64,000 bases of DNA from Allobosea sp. BH3 (GTDB taxonomy: Bacteria > Pseudomonadota > Alphaproteobacteria > Rhizobiales > Beijerinckiaceae): positions 767,443 to 831,442 of the forward strand of contig NZ_JAIMCA010000003.1 of the NCBI RefSeq assembly GCF_025499465.1, written 5' to 3'. The notes beneath the pieces were generated by a model. The model saw only the letters and a list, made by a program, of their open reading frames with translations, ran no database searches and was not told the DNA's origin. Positions 55,299 to 64,000 of the stretch are shown here, one piece after another. How positions within the stretch are numbered: the first letter of the stretch is position 1; every line of letters starts with the position of its first letter. Both the position numbers and the translations under genes were made by a program.

Positions 55299-55922
55299 TC
55301 AGCCCTTCTGGCCGATCTTGCCTTCTTTTCCGGCCAATAGCCGGGCGATATTCTCCCGGTGCATGATCCAAAGCAGCACGGTCAGGACGGCCATCACGAC
55401 CGCGGCCTGCGGCATGCCGGCCCAAAGCCAGAGCAGCAGCGGCGTCAGCAGGCTCGCAACCAGCGCCGAAAGTGAGGAATAGCGGAAGAGCCAGGCGAGC
55501 CCGAGCCAGACGACGCAGAAGGCGAGCGCGACCACCGCCTTCACGCCGATCAGCACGCCGATATAGGTTGCGACGCCCTTGCCGCCCTTGAACCCCAGCC
55601 AGACCGGGAAGAGATGGCCCAGGAAGGCGCCGATGCCTGCCGCCAGCGCAGCCTGAGGTCCGCCCAGAAGGTGCATGCCGACAAGGACGGCGACCGTGCC
55701 CTTCAGCATGTCGCCGACGAGGGTCGCGGCGGCGAGCTTCTTGTTGCCGGTGCGCAGCACATTGGTCGCGCCGATATTGCCCGAGCCGATGCTGCGCAGG
55801 TCAGGTCCGCCGGCGAGCTTCGTCAGGATGATGCCGAAGGGAATCGAGCCGAAGAGATAGCCGACGACGAGGGCAACCAGCGTCATGGGCCCGGAAAGGC
55901 TCCAGTTCAGCGTCTCAGCCAT
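55299..55922 (-). CDS. plsY: Acyl-phosphate glycerol-3-phosphate acyltransferase
   Basis: Membrane enzyme that starts phosphatidic acid synthesis from acyl-phosphate. 207 aa with five to six helices. Conserved loops: [60 protein letters not shown]. Probably cotranscribed with dprA and, upstream, with pyrB-pyrC. Confidence 0.96.
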   Translation of the reverse strand: MAETLNWSLSGPMTLVALVVGYLFGSIPFGIILTKLAGGPDLRSIGSGNIGATNVLRTGNKKLAAATLVGDMLKGTVAVLVGMHLLGGPQAALAAGIGAFLGHLFPVWLGFKGGKGVATYIGVLIGVKAVVALAFCVVWLGLAWLFRYSSLSALVASLLTPLLLWLWAGMPQAAVVMAVLTVLLWIMHRENIARLLAGKEGKIGQKG

Positions 55923-55987
55923 TTAGCCCCTCACGTCGCCCGCCCAGGCGCACAATAGAATCGGTCAGGTCCAATAGAAAGCGCGAC

Positions 55988-56016
55988 GTCATCCCGGACA
56001 AGCCGCCCGGGATGAC
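55988..56016. repeat. Short palindrome between pyrC and plsY
   Basis: GTCATCCCGG (55988-55997) pairs with CCGGGATGAC (56007-56016). It resembles the GTCATnCCGGG element seen across rhizobial intergenic DNA. It could act as a weak terminator or message stabiliser in the pyrBC-plsY-dprA run. Confidence 0.55.
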
Positions 56017-56036
56017 CCGTGGAGGTTCAAGCGCCT

Positions 56037-57335
56037 TTAGCTTTCAGCCTCGTAGACCACCCGCCCGCCGACGAAGGTCGCCTGCACGATGCCTTCGAGC
56101 CGCGCCTCGTCGAAGGGCGAGTTCTTGGCCCGCGACTTGAGCTTGCGCTTGTCGACGACATAGGGCGCCTCGGGATCGAGCAGGATGAGATCGGCCGGCG
56201 CGCCGGGCTGGAGCCGCCCGCAGCCGATTCCGAGCAGGGCGGCAGGGCGTGCCGACAGGGCGGCCAGCAAGCGCGGCAGCTCGATCTGCCCGGCCTGCAC
56301 CATACGCAGCGCGGCCGAGAGCATGGTCTCGATGCCGAGCGCGCCGTCGGCGGCCTCTGCGAAGGGCTGCCGCTTGGTCTCGACATCCTGCGGGTCGTGG
56401 TCAGAGACGACGACGTCGATCACACCCTCCGCCAGCGCGGCGACCATGGCGAGGCGCTCATCCTCGGAGCGCAGCGGCGGCGAGACCTTGCAGAAGGTGC
56501 GGTAGTCGCCGACGTCGTTCTCGTTGAGGGACAGGTTGTTGATGGAGACGCCGCAGGTGACGCGGACGCCGTCCTGCTTCGCGCGCCGCACCAGTTCGGC
56601 CGATTCGGCACAGGAGATCATCGCCGCGTGGTAGCGGGCGCCGGTCGCGCGGGCGAGGCGCAGGTCACGCTCCAGCATCACCGTCTCGGCCTCGAGCGGA
56701 ATGCCGGGCAGGCCTTTTCGGCTGGCGAACTCGCCCTCGTTCATCACGCCCGAGCCGCGGAGCTCCGGGTCCTCGACATGGTTCATGATCAGGGCGTCGA
56801 AGTCGCGGGCGTAGATCATGGCCCGGCGCATGACCTGCGGATTGCGCAGGCCCTTCGCCCCATCGCCGAAGGCAACGGCGCCAGCCTCGAGCAGCAGGCC
56901 GAACTCGGTGATCTCCTTGCCCTCCAGCCCCTTGGTCAGGGCGGCGGAGGGCAGCACGTTGACGATCGCCTTGTCGCGGGCGCGGCGCTTCAGGAAGTCG
57001 ATGATGGCGGGGTCGTCGATCGGCGGGTCAGTGTCCGGCCGACAGACGACCGTCGTCACGCCGCCGGCGGCGGCGGCATGGGAGCCTGAGCCGAGAGTCT
57101 CGCGGAACTCAGCTCCCGGCTCGCCGAGGAAGGCGCGCAGGTCGACGAGGCCGGGCGTGACCACCATCCCCTTGGCATCGATGCGGCGCAGGCCCTCGGG
57201 CGTCGCGGGTGCGGCCCCCCATTCAACAGAGGCGATCGCGCCGCCGCGCAACAGCACGGAGCCCCTGCCCTCGCGCCCGCTCGCGGGGTCGACCAGCCGG
57301 GCGTCGACGATCGCGAGATCCTGCGGATCAGTCAT
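56037..57335 (-). CDS. pyrC: Dihydroorotase-like protein, probably non-catalytic PyrC'
   Basis: 432 aa from 57335 (MTDPQDLAIVDARLVDPASG). The amidohydrolase fold is complete (VTPGLVDLRAFLGEPGAEFR, GGVTTVVCRPDTDPPIDDPA, VVVSDHDPQDVETKRQPFAE, PGAPADLILLDPEAPY), but the metal-binding HxH normally found in the GLIDLHVHLREPG segment reads DLRAFLGEPG here. Both histidines are gone. In Pseudomonas and others, such a PyrC' pairs with PyrB as a structural subunit of aspartate transcarbamoylase, and a separate gene does the dihydroorotase step. Directly downstream of pyrB (16-bp gap). Confidence 0.9.
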   Translation of the reverse strand: MTDPQDLAIVDARLVDPASGREGRGSVLLRGGAIASVEWGAAPATPEGLRRIDAKGMVVTPGLVDLRAFLGEPGAEFRETLGSGSHAAAAGGVTTVVCRPDTDPPIDDPAIIDFLKRRARDKAIVNVLPSAALTKGLEGKEITEFGLLLEAGAVAFGDGAKGLRNPQVMRRAMIYARDFDALIMNHVEDPELRGSGVMNEGEFASRKGLPGIPLEAETVMLERDLRLARATGARYHAAMISCAESAELVRRAKQDGVRVTCGVSINNLSLNENDVGDYRTFCKVSPPLRSEDERLAMVAALAEGVIDVVVSDHDPQDVETKRQPFAEAADGALGIETMLSAALRMVQAGQIELPRLLAALSARPAALLGIGCGRLQPGAPADLILLDPEAPYVVDKRKLKSRAKNSPFDEARLEGIVQATFVGGRVVYEAES

Positions 57336-57351
57336 GCTCGGTTCCATCCCG

Positions 57352-58296
57352 TCAAGCATTCGGCAGATGCTGCGCCAGCGCGTCGAGCACCGCCATGCGG
57401 ACGGCGACGCCCATCTCGACCTGCTCGCGGATCAGCGACTGGGCGCCGTCGGCGACCTCGGAGGAGATCTCGACGCCGCGGTTCATCGGGCCGGGATGCA
57501 TCACCAGCGCGTCGGATGCGGCGCGCTCAAGCTTGTCACGGTCGAGCCCGAAATAGCGGAAATACTCTTTCGAAGACGGCACGAAGGCGCCATGCATGCG
57601 CTCGAGCTGGAGACGCAGCATCATCACGATGTCAGCGCCTTCGAGGCCCTTGTTCATGTCGGTGTAGAGTTCGACGCCCATGCGCTCGATGCCGGGCGGC
57701 ATCAGCGTCGAGGGTGCAATCAGCCGCACCTTCGCGCCGAGCGCATTGAGCAGGATGATGTTCGAACGGGCGACGCGCGAATGCACGATGTCGCCGCAGA
57801 TCGCCACCGTCAGCCCCTGGATACGGCCCTTGTTGCGGCGGATCGTCAGCGCGTCGAGCAGCGCCTGCGTCGGGTGCTCATGGGCGCCGTCGCCGGCATT
57901 GACCACCGAGCAGCCGACCTTGCGCGCCAGCAGGTTGACCGCGCCCGCCGCATGATGGCGCACGACGATGATGTCGGGCCGCATGGCGTTCAGGGTCGCG
58001 GCGGTGTCGATCAGCGTCTCGCCCTTCTTCACCGAGGAGGAGGCGACGGACATGTTCATCACATCGGCGCCGAGCCGTTTTCCCGCAAGCTCGAAGGATG
58101 CCTGCGTGCGGGTCGAGGGCTCGAAGAAGAGATTGATCTGGGTGCGGCCGCGCAGCGTCGCCGCCTTCTTCTCGACCTGCCGGGAGAGCGCGACATAGTC
58201 CTCGGCCCGGTCCAACAGCGCCTCGATGTCCAGATGGGACAACCCCTCGATCCCGAGGAGATGGCGGTGCGGATAGAGCGGGGCTGGCGATGTCAT
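57352..58296 (-). CDS. pyrB: Aspartate carbamoyltransferase catalytic subunit
   Basis: 314 aa from ATG 58296 ([20 protein letters not shown]). Carbamoyl-phosphate motif [20 protein letters not shown], the [15 protein letters not shown] loop, [20 protein letters not shown] and [19 protein letters not shown]. Commits to pyrimidine synthesis. No pyrI regulatory gene is present; the neighbouring PyrC' probably takes part in the complex. Confidence 0.97.
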   Translation of the reverse strand: MTSPAPLYPHRHLLGIEGLSHLDIEALLDRAEDYVALSRQVEKKAATLRGRTQINLFFEPSTRTQASFELAGKRLGADVMNMSVASSSVKKGETLIDTAATLNAMRPDIIVVRHHAAGAVNLLARKVGCSVVNAGDGAHEHPTQALLDALTIRRNKGRIQGLTVAICGDIVHSRVARSNIILLNALGAKVRLIAPSTLMPPGIERMGVELYTDMNKGLEGADIVMMLRLQLERMHGAFVPSSKEYFRYFGLDRDKLERAASDALVMHPGPMNRGVEISSEVADGAQSLIREQVEMGVAVRMAVLDALAQHLPNA

Positions 58297-58437
58297 TTGA
58301 AGCAGACTGTCTAGGCGCGAGTCGGGAGCTGCGCAAGCCGCTCCGAGGCGGGAGGGCGTCATGTCCCCAGGGGCGTGGAGCTTTCAGCCAAACGGCGCTA
58401 GATCAGGTCCTTTCCGCTGCCGGAGAGGACGATAGCC

Positions 58438-59574
58438 TTGCCCAAGCCGACCGACGCCTATGTTCCTTCCACCCATGGCGCCGACTGGCAGAGCCTGACG
58501 CCGACCGAGGCCGGCTTCGATGCCGGCAGGCTCGCGGCGGCAGTCGCCTATGCCCAGGAGCATGAGAGCCCCTGGCCGCGCAGCCTCTACTATCCGGACG
58601 GCTCCTATGTCGGGAATGTCGAGTGGAACGAGCGCGGCCCCTGGACCGAGATCGTCGGCCCGGTGCGGGAGCGCGGCGGCCCGGCCGGGCTGATCCTGAA
58701 GGGCGGACGCATCGTCGCCGAATGGGGCGACACCAACCGCACCGACATGACCTTCTCCATCGCCAAGAGCTATCTGGCCGTGCTGGCCGGCATCGCCTTC
58801 GACGACGGGCTGATCCGCGATGTCGAGGAGCCCGTCTGCAAGAGCGTGGACGATTCCGCCTTCGCCGGCCCGCATAACGGCCAGATCACCTGGCGCCACC
58901 TGCTGCAGCAGTCGAGCGAGTGGCAGGGAGAGCTCTTCGGCAAGTCCGACCAAGTCGACCACAACCGCCAGATCGGCCCCGGGGCCGATAACAGCCGGAA
59001 GGGAGAGCGCCGCGAGCTCAAGACCCCCGGCAGCTTCTACGAATACAACGACGTGCGGGTGAACGTGCTGAGCTATGCCCTGCTCCAGCGCTTCCGGCGC
59101 CCCCTGGCGGAGGTGCTGCGCGAGCGCATTATGGACCCCGTCGGCGCCTCCCCGGACTGGGAGTGGCAGGGCTACGAGAACTCCTATGTCGAGATCGACG
59201 GGCGGCGCATCCAGTCCGTGCCCGGCGGCGGCCATTGGGGCGGCGGCCTCTTCATCGGTGCGCGCGACCATGCCCGCTTCGGCTTGCTGGTTGCCCGCAA
59301 GGGGGAGTGGGCCGGCCGGCAGCTCCTGTCGAAGGTGTGGGTCGAGCGTATGCTGACGCCCTCGCCCACGCTCGGCAATTACGGCTATCTCTGGTGGCTG
59401 GCGCAGGGGCCGGCAGCGCGGCCCAACGTGCCGCAGAGTGCCTTCTCGGCGATGGGCGCCGGAACCAACATCATCTGGGCCGACCCCGAGCAGGACGTCG
59501 TCGCAGTGCTGCGCTGGATATACGGAGCCTCGCTGGAAGGCTTCGTCGATCGGCTGCTGGCAGCTCGGGGCTGA
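58438..59574 (+). CDS. Serine hydrolase, class C beta-lactamase-like
   Basis: 378 aa with a TTG start at 58438 preceded by GGAGAGGA. No signal peptide. The SxxK motif is in TDMTFSIAKSYLAVLAG, the YxN in FYEYNDVRVNVLSYA, and GGHWGGGLFIGARDHARFGL fits the family's KTG-position loop. Expected esterase, peptidase or amidase of the beta-lactamase/penicillin-binding fold, not necessarily antibiotic resistance. It sits between pyrB and topA, which are usually part of one conserved neighbourhood. Confidence 0.87.
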   Translation: MPKPTDAYVPSTHGADWQSLTPTEAGFDAGRLAAAVAYAQEHESPWPRSLYYPDGSYVGNVEWNERGPWTEIVGPVRERGGPAGLILKGGRIVAEWGDTNRTDMTFSIAKSYLAVLAGIAFDDGLIRDVEEPVCKSVDDSAFAGPHNGQITWRHLLQQSSEWQGELFGKSDQVDHNRQIGPGADNSRKGERRELKTPGSFYEYNDVRVNVLSYALLQRFRRPLAEVLRERIMDPVGASPDWEWQGYENSYVEIDGRRIQSVPGGGHWGGGLFIGARDHARFGLLVARKGEWAGRQLLSKVWVERMLTPSPTLGNYGYLWWLAQGPAARPNVPQSAFSAMGAGTNIIWADPEQDVVAVLRWIYGASLEGFVDRLLAARG

Positions 59575-59905
59575 GGTCCCAGCCGTCATTGCGAGCGGAA
59601 CGAAGCAATCCAGGGAGACGTAGCGTGCGGCGCCCCTGGATTGCTTCGTCGCTTCGCTCCTCGCAATGACGGGTAGACCGCGCCAGCCGCTTGCAAATGC
59701 GGGCCGGGCGCCCATGTCTCACCCTTGCATCAGCAGGCGGCGGAAGCGTCGCAGGCTGCTCCCGCAGCGCAATAGGCGTTTGACACGGCGGACGCCGTGA
59801 CCCACTTTCGCGCGCAATTCCGAACCGCAGGGGTCTTGCGGGTCGCGGAACCGTCCGTCTCGGCCGGTTCCGCGCTCTGATCAGGGCTGTTATCGAGACC
59901 AAACC
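59575..59905. other. Intergenic region upstream of topA
   Basis: 331 bp without a gene. A type 2 palindromic repeat occupies 59585-59670. The remaining part up to 59905 should hold the topA promoter; a TTGACA at 59780-59785 has no clear -10. Confidence 0.4.
59585..59670. repeat. Dispersed palindromic repeat, type 2
   Basis: It begins GTCATTGCGAGCGGAACGAA and ends GCTTCGCTCCTCGCAATGAC, with GAAGCAATCCAGG and CCTGGATTGCTTC as inner arms. It is the same element as at 15545-15632. Confidence 0.8.
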
Positions 59906-62587
59906 ATGAAGCTCCTCGTCGTCGAGTCGCCGGCCAAGGCCAAGACGATCAACAAATATCTCGGCTCCGACTACGAGGTGATCGCCTCGTTCGGGCATAT
60001 CCGCGACCTGCCGGCCAAGGACGGCTCGGTGGAGCCCGAGAACGATTTCACCATGAAATGGGAGATCGAGGGCCGCGGCGCCAAGCAGGTCGCCGAGATC
60101 GCGCGCGCCGTGAAGGGCGCCGAGAAGCTGATCCTCGCCACCGACCCCGACCGCGAGGGCGAAGCGATCTCCTGGCATGTGCTGGAGGCGCTGAACCAGA
60201 AGAAGGTGCTGAAAGGCATCCCGGTCGAGCGCGTGACCTTCAACGCGGTCACCAAGGACGCAGTGCAGAAGGCGCTGGCCAATCCGCGCGCCATCGACCA
60301 GGCGCTGGTCGACGCCTATCTGGCGCGCCGCGCGCTCGACTATCTCGTCGGCTTCACGCTCTCGCCGGTGCTGTGGCGCAAGCTGCCGGGTGCGCGCTCG
60401 GCCGGGCGCGTCCAGTCCGTGGCGCTGCGGCTCGTCTGCGACCGCGAACGCGAGATCGAAGCCTTCCGGGCGCGCGAATATTGGTCCCTGGTGGCGACGC
60501 TCGCGACCGAATCCGGCCAGACCTTCGAGGCCCGCCTCGTCGGGGCGGATGGCAAGAAGATTACCCGCCTCGACATCGGCAACGGCGAGGAGGCCAAGGC
60601 TTTCAAGGAGGCGCTGGAAACAGCCCTTTTCACCGTGGCGGAAGTCGAGGCCAAGCCGGTCAAGCGCCACCCCTACCCGCCTTTCCAGACCTCGACGCTG
60701 CAGCAGGAGGCCTCCCGGAAGCTCGGTCTTGCTCCGGCGCGGACCATGCAGCTCGCCCAGCGTCTGTATGAGGGCGTCGACATCGGCGGCGAGACGGTCG
60801 GCCTCATCACCTATATGCGTACCGACGGCGTCGACATGGACGGCTCGGCCATTGCTGCGGCGCGCCGCGTCATCGGCAAGGAATTCGGTGACCGCTATGT
60901 CCCGAATGTGCCGCGCAAATACACGGTCAAAGCCAAGAACGCGCAGGAGGCCCACGAGGCCATCCGCCCGACCGATCTCGGCCGGCTGCCGGCCATGGTC
61001 GCGCGTCAGCTCGAGCCGGAGCAGGCAAAGCTCTACGAGCTGATCTGGAAGCGCACCATCGCGAGCCAGATGGAATCGGCAGAGATGGAGCGCACCACGG
61101 TCGATATCGCGGCCAAGGTCGGCGGGCGCAATCTCGACCTGCGCGCCTCCGGCCAGGTCGTGCTCTTCGACGGGTTCCTGACGCTCTATCAGGAGAGCCG
61201 CGACGACGAGGAAGACGAGGATTCGAAGAAGCTGCCCGCGATGAAGGGCGGCGACAAGCTGGAGAAGCGGTCTATTGCCGCCGACCAGCACTTCACCGAG
61301 CCGCCGCCGCGCTATTCGGAGGCGAGCCTCGTCAAGCGCATGGAGGAGCTCGGCATCGGCCGACCCTCGACTTATGCCGCGACGCTTTCGACCCTGCGCG
61401 ACCGCGAATATGTCCGCATCGACAAGAAGCGCCTCGTGCCCGAGGACAAGGGCATGCTCGTCACGGCGTTCCTTGAGAGCTTCTTCAAGCGCTATGTCGA
61501 GTACGACTTCACGGCGAACCTCGAAGAGAACCTCGATCGCGTCTCGAATGCCGAGATGGACTGGAAGGCGCTGCTGCGCGCCTTCTGGGAGGAGTTCCAG
61601 GCCTCGATCGGCGAAACCAAGGACCTGCGCGTCGGCGAGGTGCTGGAGGCGCTGAACGGCTTCCTCGGCGAATACATCTTCCCGCAGCGCGCTGACGGCT
61701 CCGATCCGCGGGTCTGCCCGACCTGCGGCAACGGCACGCTCTCGCTCAAGCTCGGCAAGTTCGGCGCCTTCGTCGGCTGCTCCAACTACCCGGAATGCCG
61801 CTATACGCGCCCCCTCTCCGTCCCTGCAGCAGATGGCGAGGCGAGCGCCGAAGGCGGCCAGGGCCAGCCCGGCGTGCGCATCCTCGGCCCCGACCCGGCG
61901 ACGGGCCTCGAAGTCACGATGCGGGATGGCCGGTTCGGCCCCTATATCCAGCTCGGCGAGGGCGAGAAGCCGAAGCGCTCCAGCCTGCCCAAGGGCATGA
62001 GCCCGGCGAGCGTGACGCTGGAGAAGGCGCTGGCCCTGCTCTCGCTCCCGCGCGAGGTGGCGCGCCATCCCGAAAGCGGAGAGCCGATCCTCGTCGGCAT
62101 CGGACGCTTCGGACCTTATGTCCAGCACGGCAAGGTCTACGCCAATATCGACAAGGGCGACGACGTTCTCGAACTCGGCGCCAACCGCGCCATCGACCTG
62201 ATCGTCGCCAAGGAGAGCGGCGGCGGCCGTCGCGGAGGTGCTTCGGCCACGCCCGGCCGGCCGCTCGGCGAGCATCCCTCGGGCGGGGCGCTGGAGGTCA
62301 AGGCCGGCAAATACGGCCCCTATGTCGCCTGGGGGAAGATTTTCGCCACGCTGCCGACGACTCTGGCGCAGGACAGCATCACGCTGGAACAGGCGATCGA
62401 GCTCGTGAACGCCAAGGCGGCGACGAAGGGCGGCAGCGGGGCCGGCAGGACCGGAGCGCGAGCCAAGAGCACGAAGACGGCGGCCAAAAGCAAATCCGCT
62501 GCGAGCAAGCCCGCCAAGAGCAAATCCGCCGAGAGCAAGCCGACCGCGAAGGCACCGGCCCGGAAGAGCAAGGCATCGGAAGGCTGA
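59906..62587 (+). CDS. topA: DNA topoisomerase I
   Basis: Type IA topoisomerase that relaxes negative supercoils. 893 aa: VESPAKAKTINKYLG at the start, TOPRIM acid triad ATDPDREGEAISWHVLEAL, active-site Tyr in GLITYMRTDGVDMDGSAIAA, and PSTYAATLSTLRDREYVRI. One C4 zinc ribbon is present (CPTCGNGTLSLKLGKFGAFV then GCSNYPECRYTRPL), then three TopA-C repeats with RFGPYIQ, RFGPYVQ and KYGPYVAWG. A Lys/Ala/Ser-rich basic tail (~850-893) ends it, usual in alphaproteobacteria. Monocistronic here. Confidence 0.98.
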   Translation: MKLLVVESPAKAKTINKYLGSDYEVIASFGHIRDLPAKDGSVEPENDFTMKWEIEGRGAKQVAEIARAVKGAEKLILATDPDREGEAISWHVLEALNQKKVLKGIPVERVTFNAVTKDAVQKALANPRAIDQALVDAYLARRALDYLVGFTLSPVLWRKLPGARSAGRVQSVALRLVCDREREIEAFRAREYWSLVATLATESGQTFEARLVGADGKKITRLDIGNGEEAKAFKEALETALFTVAEVEAKPVKRHPYPPFQTSTLQQEASRKLGLAPARTMQLAQRLYEGVDIGGETVGLITYMRTDGVDMDGSAIAAARRVIGKEFGDRYVPNVPRKYTVKAKNAQEAHEAIRPTDLGRLPAMVARQLEPEQAKLYELIWKRTIASQMESAEMERTTVDIAAKVGGRNLDLRASGQVVLFDGFLTLYQESRDDEEDEDSKKLPAMKGGDKLEKRSIAADQHFTEPPPRYSEASLVKRMEELGIGRPSTYAATLSTLRDREYVRIDKKRLVPEDKGMLVTAFLESFFKRYVEYDFTANLEENLDRVSNAEMDWKALLRAFWEEFQASIGETKDLRVGEVLEALNGFLGEYIFPQRADGSDPRVCPTCGNGTLSLKLGKFGAFVGCSNYPECRYTRPLSVPAADGEASAEGGQGQPGVRILGPDPATGLEVTMRDGRFGPYIQLGEGEKPKRSSLPKGMSPASVTLEKALALLSLPREVARHPESGEPILVGIGRFGPYVQHGKVYANIDKGDDVLELGANRAIDLIVAKESGGGRRGGASATPGRPLGEHPSGGALEVKAGKYGPYVAWGKIFATLPTTLAQDSITLEQAIELVNAKAATKGGSGAGRTGARAKSTKTAAKSKSAASKPAKSKSAESKPTAKAPARKSKASEG

Positions 62588-62737
62588 CGACCTTCCGGCA
62601 GCCTTGCCTGCCTCGTTTCTCGCCCCGCATGATGCTTATTTCACCATAAGTTACGCGCCGGAGTTAACCCAGCGTTCAATGCCCTTCGTTACGACTTATT
62701 ACACGGCAAAGCCGTGGAATGGCCTACGGAGGGGATG

Positions 62738-64000
62738 ATGAAGTCGATCGGGACCAAGATCGTGGGGCAAATCGCGATCGTCGCGGTCGGCGCCCTGATC
62801 GCGATGGGCTGTGCGCTGCTCGCGATCTCGCGGATGGAGAGCATGTATGGGCACTCCTCCGACCAGAACAACATCGCCCTGTTCACCGAACGCCTGAACG
62901 TCGCGGTCAATCAGGTCGTCGCCGATTCGCTGCAGGTCTACTCCGCACGCAATCCTCATGACGCCGGCAACGCGGCAGCCACGGTCGAGGCCGGGCTCAA
63001 GCGCGTAGACGATCGCATCAAGGGCCTGGTCCGGATCGCGCCCGAAAGCGAGCGCGAACGTATGGACAAGATCGGCAAGCTGATCGGCGAGTTCGTCACG
63101 ATCCGCACCGAGACGGTACGCCTCGCCCGAGAAGTCTCCGGCCGCGCCGCCGATGTCTGGGGCAACAGCGAGGCGAGCAGGAAGAGCCGCGCCGCTCTGC
63201 AGGAAGAGCTGACGGCCTTCAGCAGCCTCAACGAGAAGCGCGCCGATGCGGCCGAGGCCGACACGGTTTCCTTTGCGGCGCAGGTCCGCACCTTTCTGCC
63301 GCTGGCGCTGATCGTCCTGCTCGGAGTTGCGATCACAGGCGCGCTGGTCTTCTCACGCCGCTCGATCGTGCGCCCGATGACGGATCTGAGCTTGGTGATG
63401 GAGCGCCTGACCAAGGGCGACACCTCCGTCACAGTCCCCCATACCAAGCGCGGCGACGAGATCGGCATCATGGCCCGCTCGGTCGCGGTGCTGCGCTCGG
63501 CGATCGAGCAGGTCGCCGAATTGCAGGAACAGGAGCGGGCAGCGGCAGCCACCCGTCTCGCGCGTGCCCAGTCGATCGAGGCGGTGGTCTCGGATGTCGG
63601 CGAGGTGGTCGCGGCGGCTGCGGCCGGCGACTTCTCGGCCCGGCTCGAGATCAAGGATGCCGACGAGCAGATGCAGCGCCTCGTCGCCGGCATCAACGAG
63701 ATCAACGCGGTGGTGGATTCCGCCACGACCGAGTTCGCCGGGACGCTGTCGGCGATCGCCGGCGGTGACCTGACCAATCGGGTCGAGACCGCCTATCGCG
63801 GCAAGTTCGCCGATCTGAAGGGCGCCATCAACGAGACGGTCGACCGCCTCTCCGAGACGGTCTCGACGATCCAGACCACCTCGGCCGATGTCGGCCTCGC
63901 GGCCCGCGAGATCAACATGGGCGCCGACGACCTCTCGAAGCGCACCGAGGAGCAGGCCTCCTCGCTGGAAGAGACCGCGGCCACGACCGAGGAACTCGCC
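62738..64000 (+). CDS. Methyl-accepting chemotaxis protein (3' end outside window)
   Basis: The start at 62738 (MKSIGTKIVGQIAIVAVGAL) has GGAGG five bases upstream; ATG 62735 is in frame too. TM1 ~10-33, a ~150-residue periplasmic helical domain, TM2 ~186-208 (FLPLALIVLLGVAITGALVF), then HAMP (RPMTDLSLVMERLTKGDTSV). Two further HAMP-like stretches follow (VVAAAAAGDFSARLE, LSAIAGGDLTNRVETAYRGK), leading into the signalling helix (MGADDLSKRTEEQASSLEET). No stop before the window end, ~420 residues visible. Signals to CheA/CheW; the ligand is unknown. Confidence 0.93.
   Translation, partial: MKSIGTKIVGQIAIVAVGALIAMGCALLAISRMESMYGHSSDQNNIALFTERLNVAVNQVVADSLQVYSARNPHDAGNAAATVEAGLKRVDDRIKGLVRIAPESERERMDKIGKLIGEFVTIRTETVRLAREVSGRAADVWGNSEASRKSRAALQEELTAFSSLNEKRADAAEADTVSFAAQVRTFLPLALIVLLGVAITGALVFSRRSIVRPMTDLSLVMERLTKGDTSVTVPHTKRGDEIGIMARSVAVLRSAIEQVAELQEQERAAAATRLARAQSIEAVVSDVGEVVAAAAAGDFSARLEIKDADEQMQRLVAGINEINAVVDSATTEFAGTLSAIAGGDLTNRVETAYRGKFADLKGAINETVDRLSETVSTIQTTSADVGLAAREINMGADDLSKRTEEQASSLEETAATTEELA

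Noticed and set aside
58438..59574. An antibiotic-resistance beta-lactamase
   Set aside because: No signal peptide is present, and SxxK/YxN alone are shared by many esterases and peptidases of this fold.
59471..62275. A 934-codon minus-strand open frame opposite topA
   Set aside because: Antisense shadow of topA with no protein-like features.
1..64000. tRNA, rRNA, CRISPR arrays, riboswitches
   Set aside because: None could be recognised by reading intergenic regions; a covariance-model scan could still find small RNAs.

Overview
The window looks like chromosomal DNA of a GC-rich alphaproteobacterium of the Hyphomicrobiales, possibly Bosea or a relative. This is inferred from protein character and gene content: a purMN pair, gatCA and gatB, a pyrB/pyrC/plsY/dprA/topA neighbourhood, MipA/OmpV and IalB-type envelope proteins, and short dispersed palindromic repeats of the rhizobial kind. 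No rRNA, tRNA, CRISPR array, integrase or transposase was recognised. No database search was possible, so family names come from motifs, length and context.

Layout. 1-9167: housekeeping and small accessory genes (purM partial, purN, a WYL regulator, MipA/OmpV porin, ndk, a DUF2147 protein, a GST, two GNATs, gatB). 9471-13925: a two-gene RND efflux operon lying on the opposite strand between gatB and gatA-gatC (13997-15934). 16113-18633: a metallo-beta-lactamase-fold hydrolase and adenine deaminase. 18688-19160: the remains of an IalB-type gene.

19258-41130: a large catabolic and transport block, probably for an amino-acid-like or N-acylated compound. A ten-gene minus-strand operon runs from 30501 down to 19258: solute-binding protein, three ABC transporter genes, enolase-superfamily enzyme, deacetylase-like protein, creatinase-like M24 protein, FAD oxidoreductase and two M20 hydrolases. 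It is divergent from a plus-strand operon (30887-35408) holding a second M24 protein, a glycerol-1-phosphate-dehydrogenase-like enzyme, a GntR regulator with two DNA-binding domains, and an M20 peptidase with a probable 3' frameshift. An Lrp/AsnC regulator, a DoeB-like deacylase, a class IV aminotransferase, an SDR and an orphan Tat-exported peptide-binding protein follow. The pieces resemble parts of ectoine or N-acyl-diamino-acid catabolism without matching a known pathway.

41608-48930: the most unusual part. Four co-directional, partly overlapping genes encode (A) a 247-aa protein, (B) a soluble VirD4/TraG-like coupling ATPase, (C) an 823-aa P-loop NTPase resembling STAND proteins and (D) an 844-aa largely helical protein whose C-terminal ~200 residues are recognisably related to protein A. 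There is no relaxase, no type IV secretion apparatus and no integrase. Sampled lines are less GC-rich than the flanks. It is the best candidate here for an undescribed system, perhaps defence or DNA/protein handling; the function is not known.

49375-64000: a 2-hydroxyacid dehydrogenase with a YeiH-type putative sulfate exporter, ruvX, small exported and hypothetical proteins, an AEC transporter, dprA, plsY, a dihydroorotase-like gene that has lost its HxH metal motif (likely a non-catalytic PyrC' partner of the adjacent pyrB), a serine hydrolase, topA and the start of a chemoreceptor cut by the window end.
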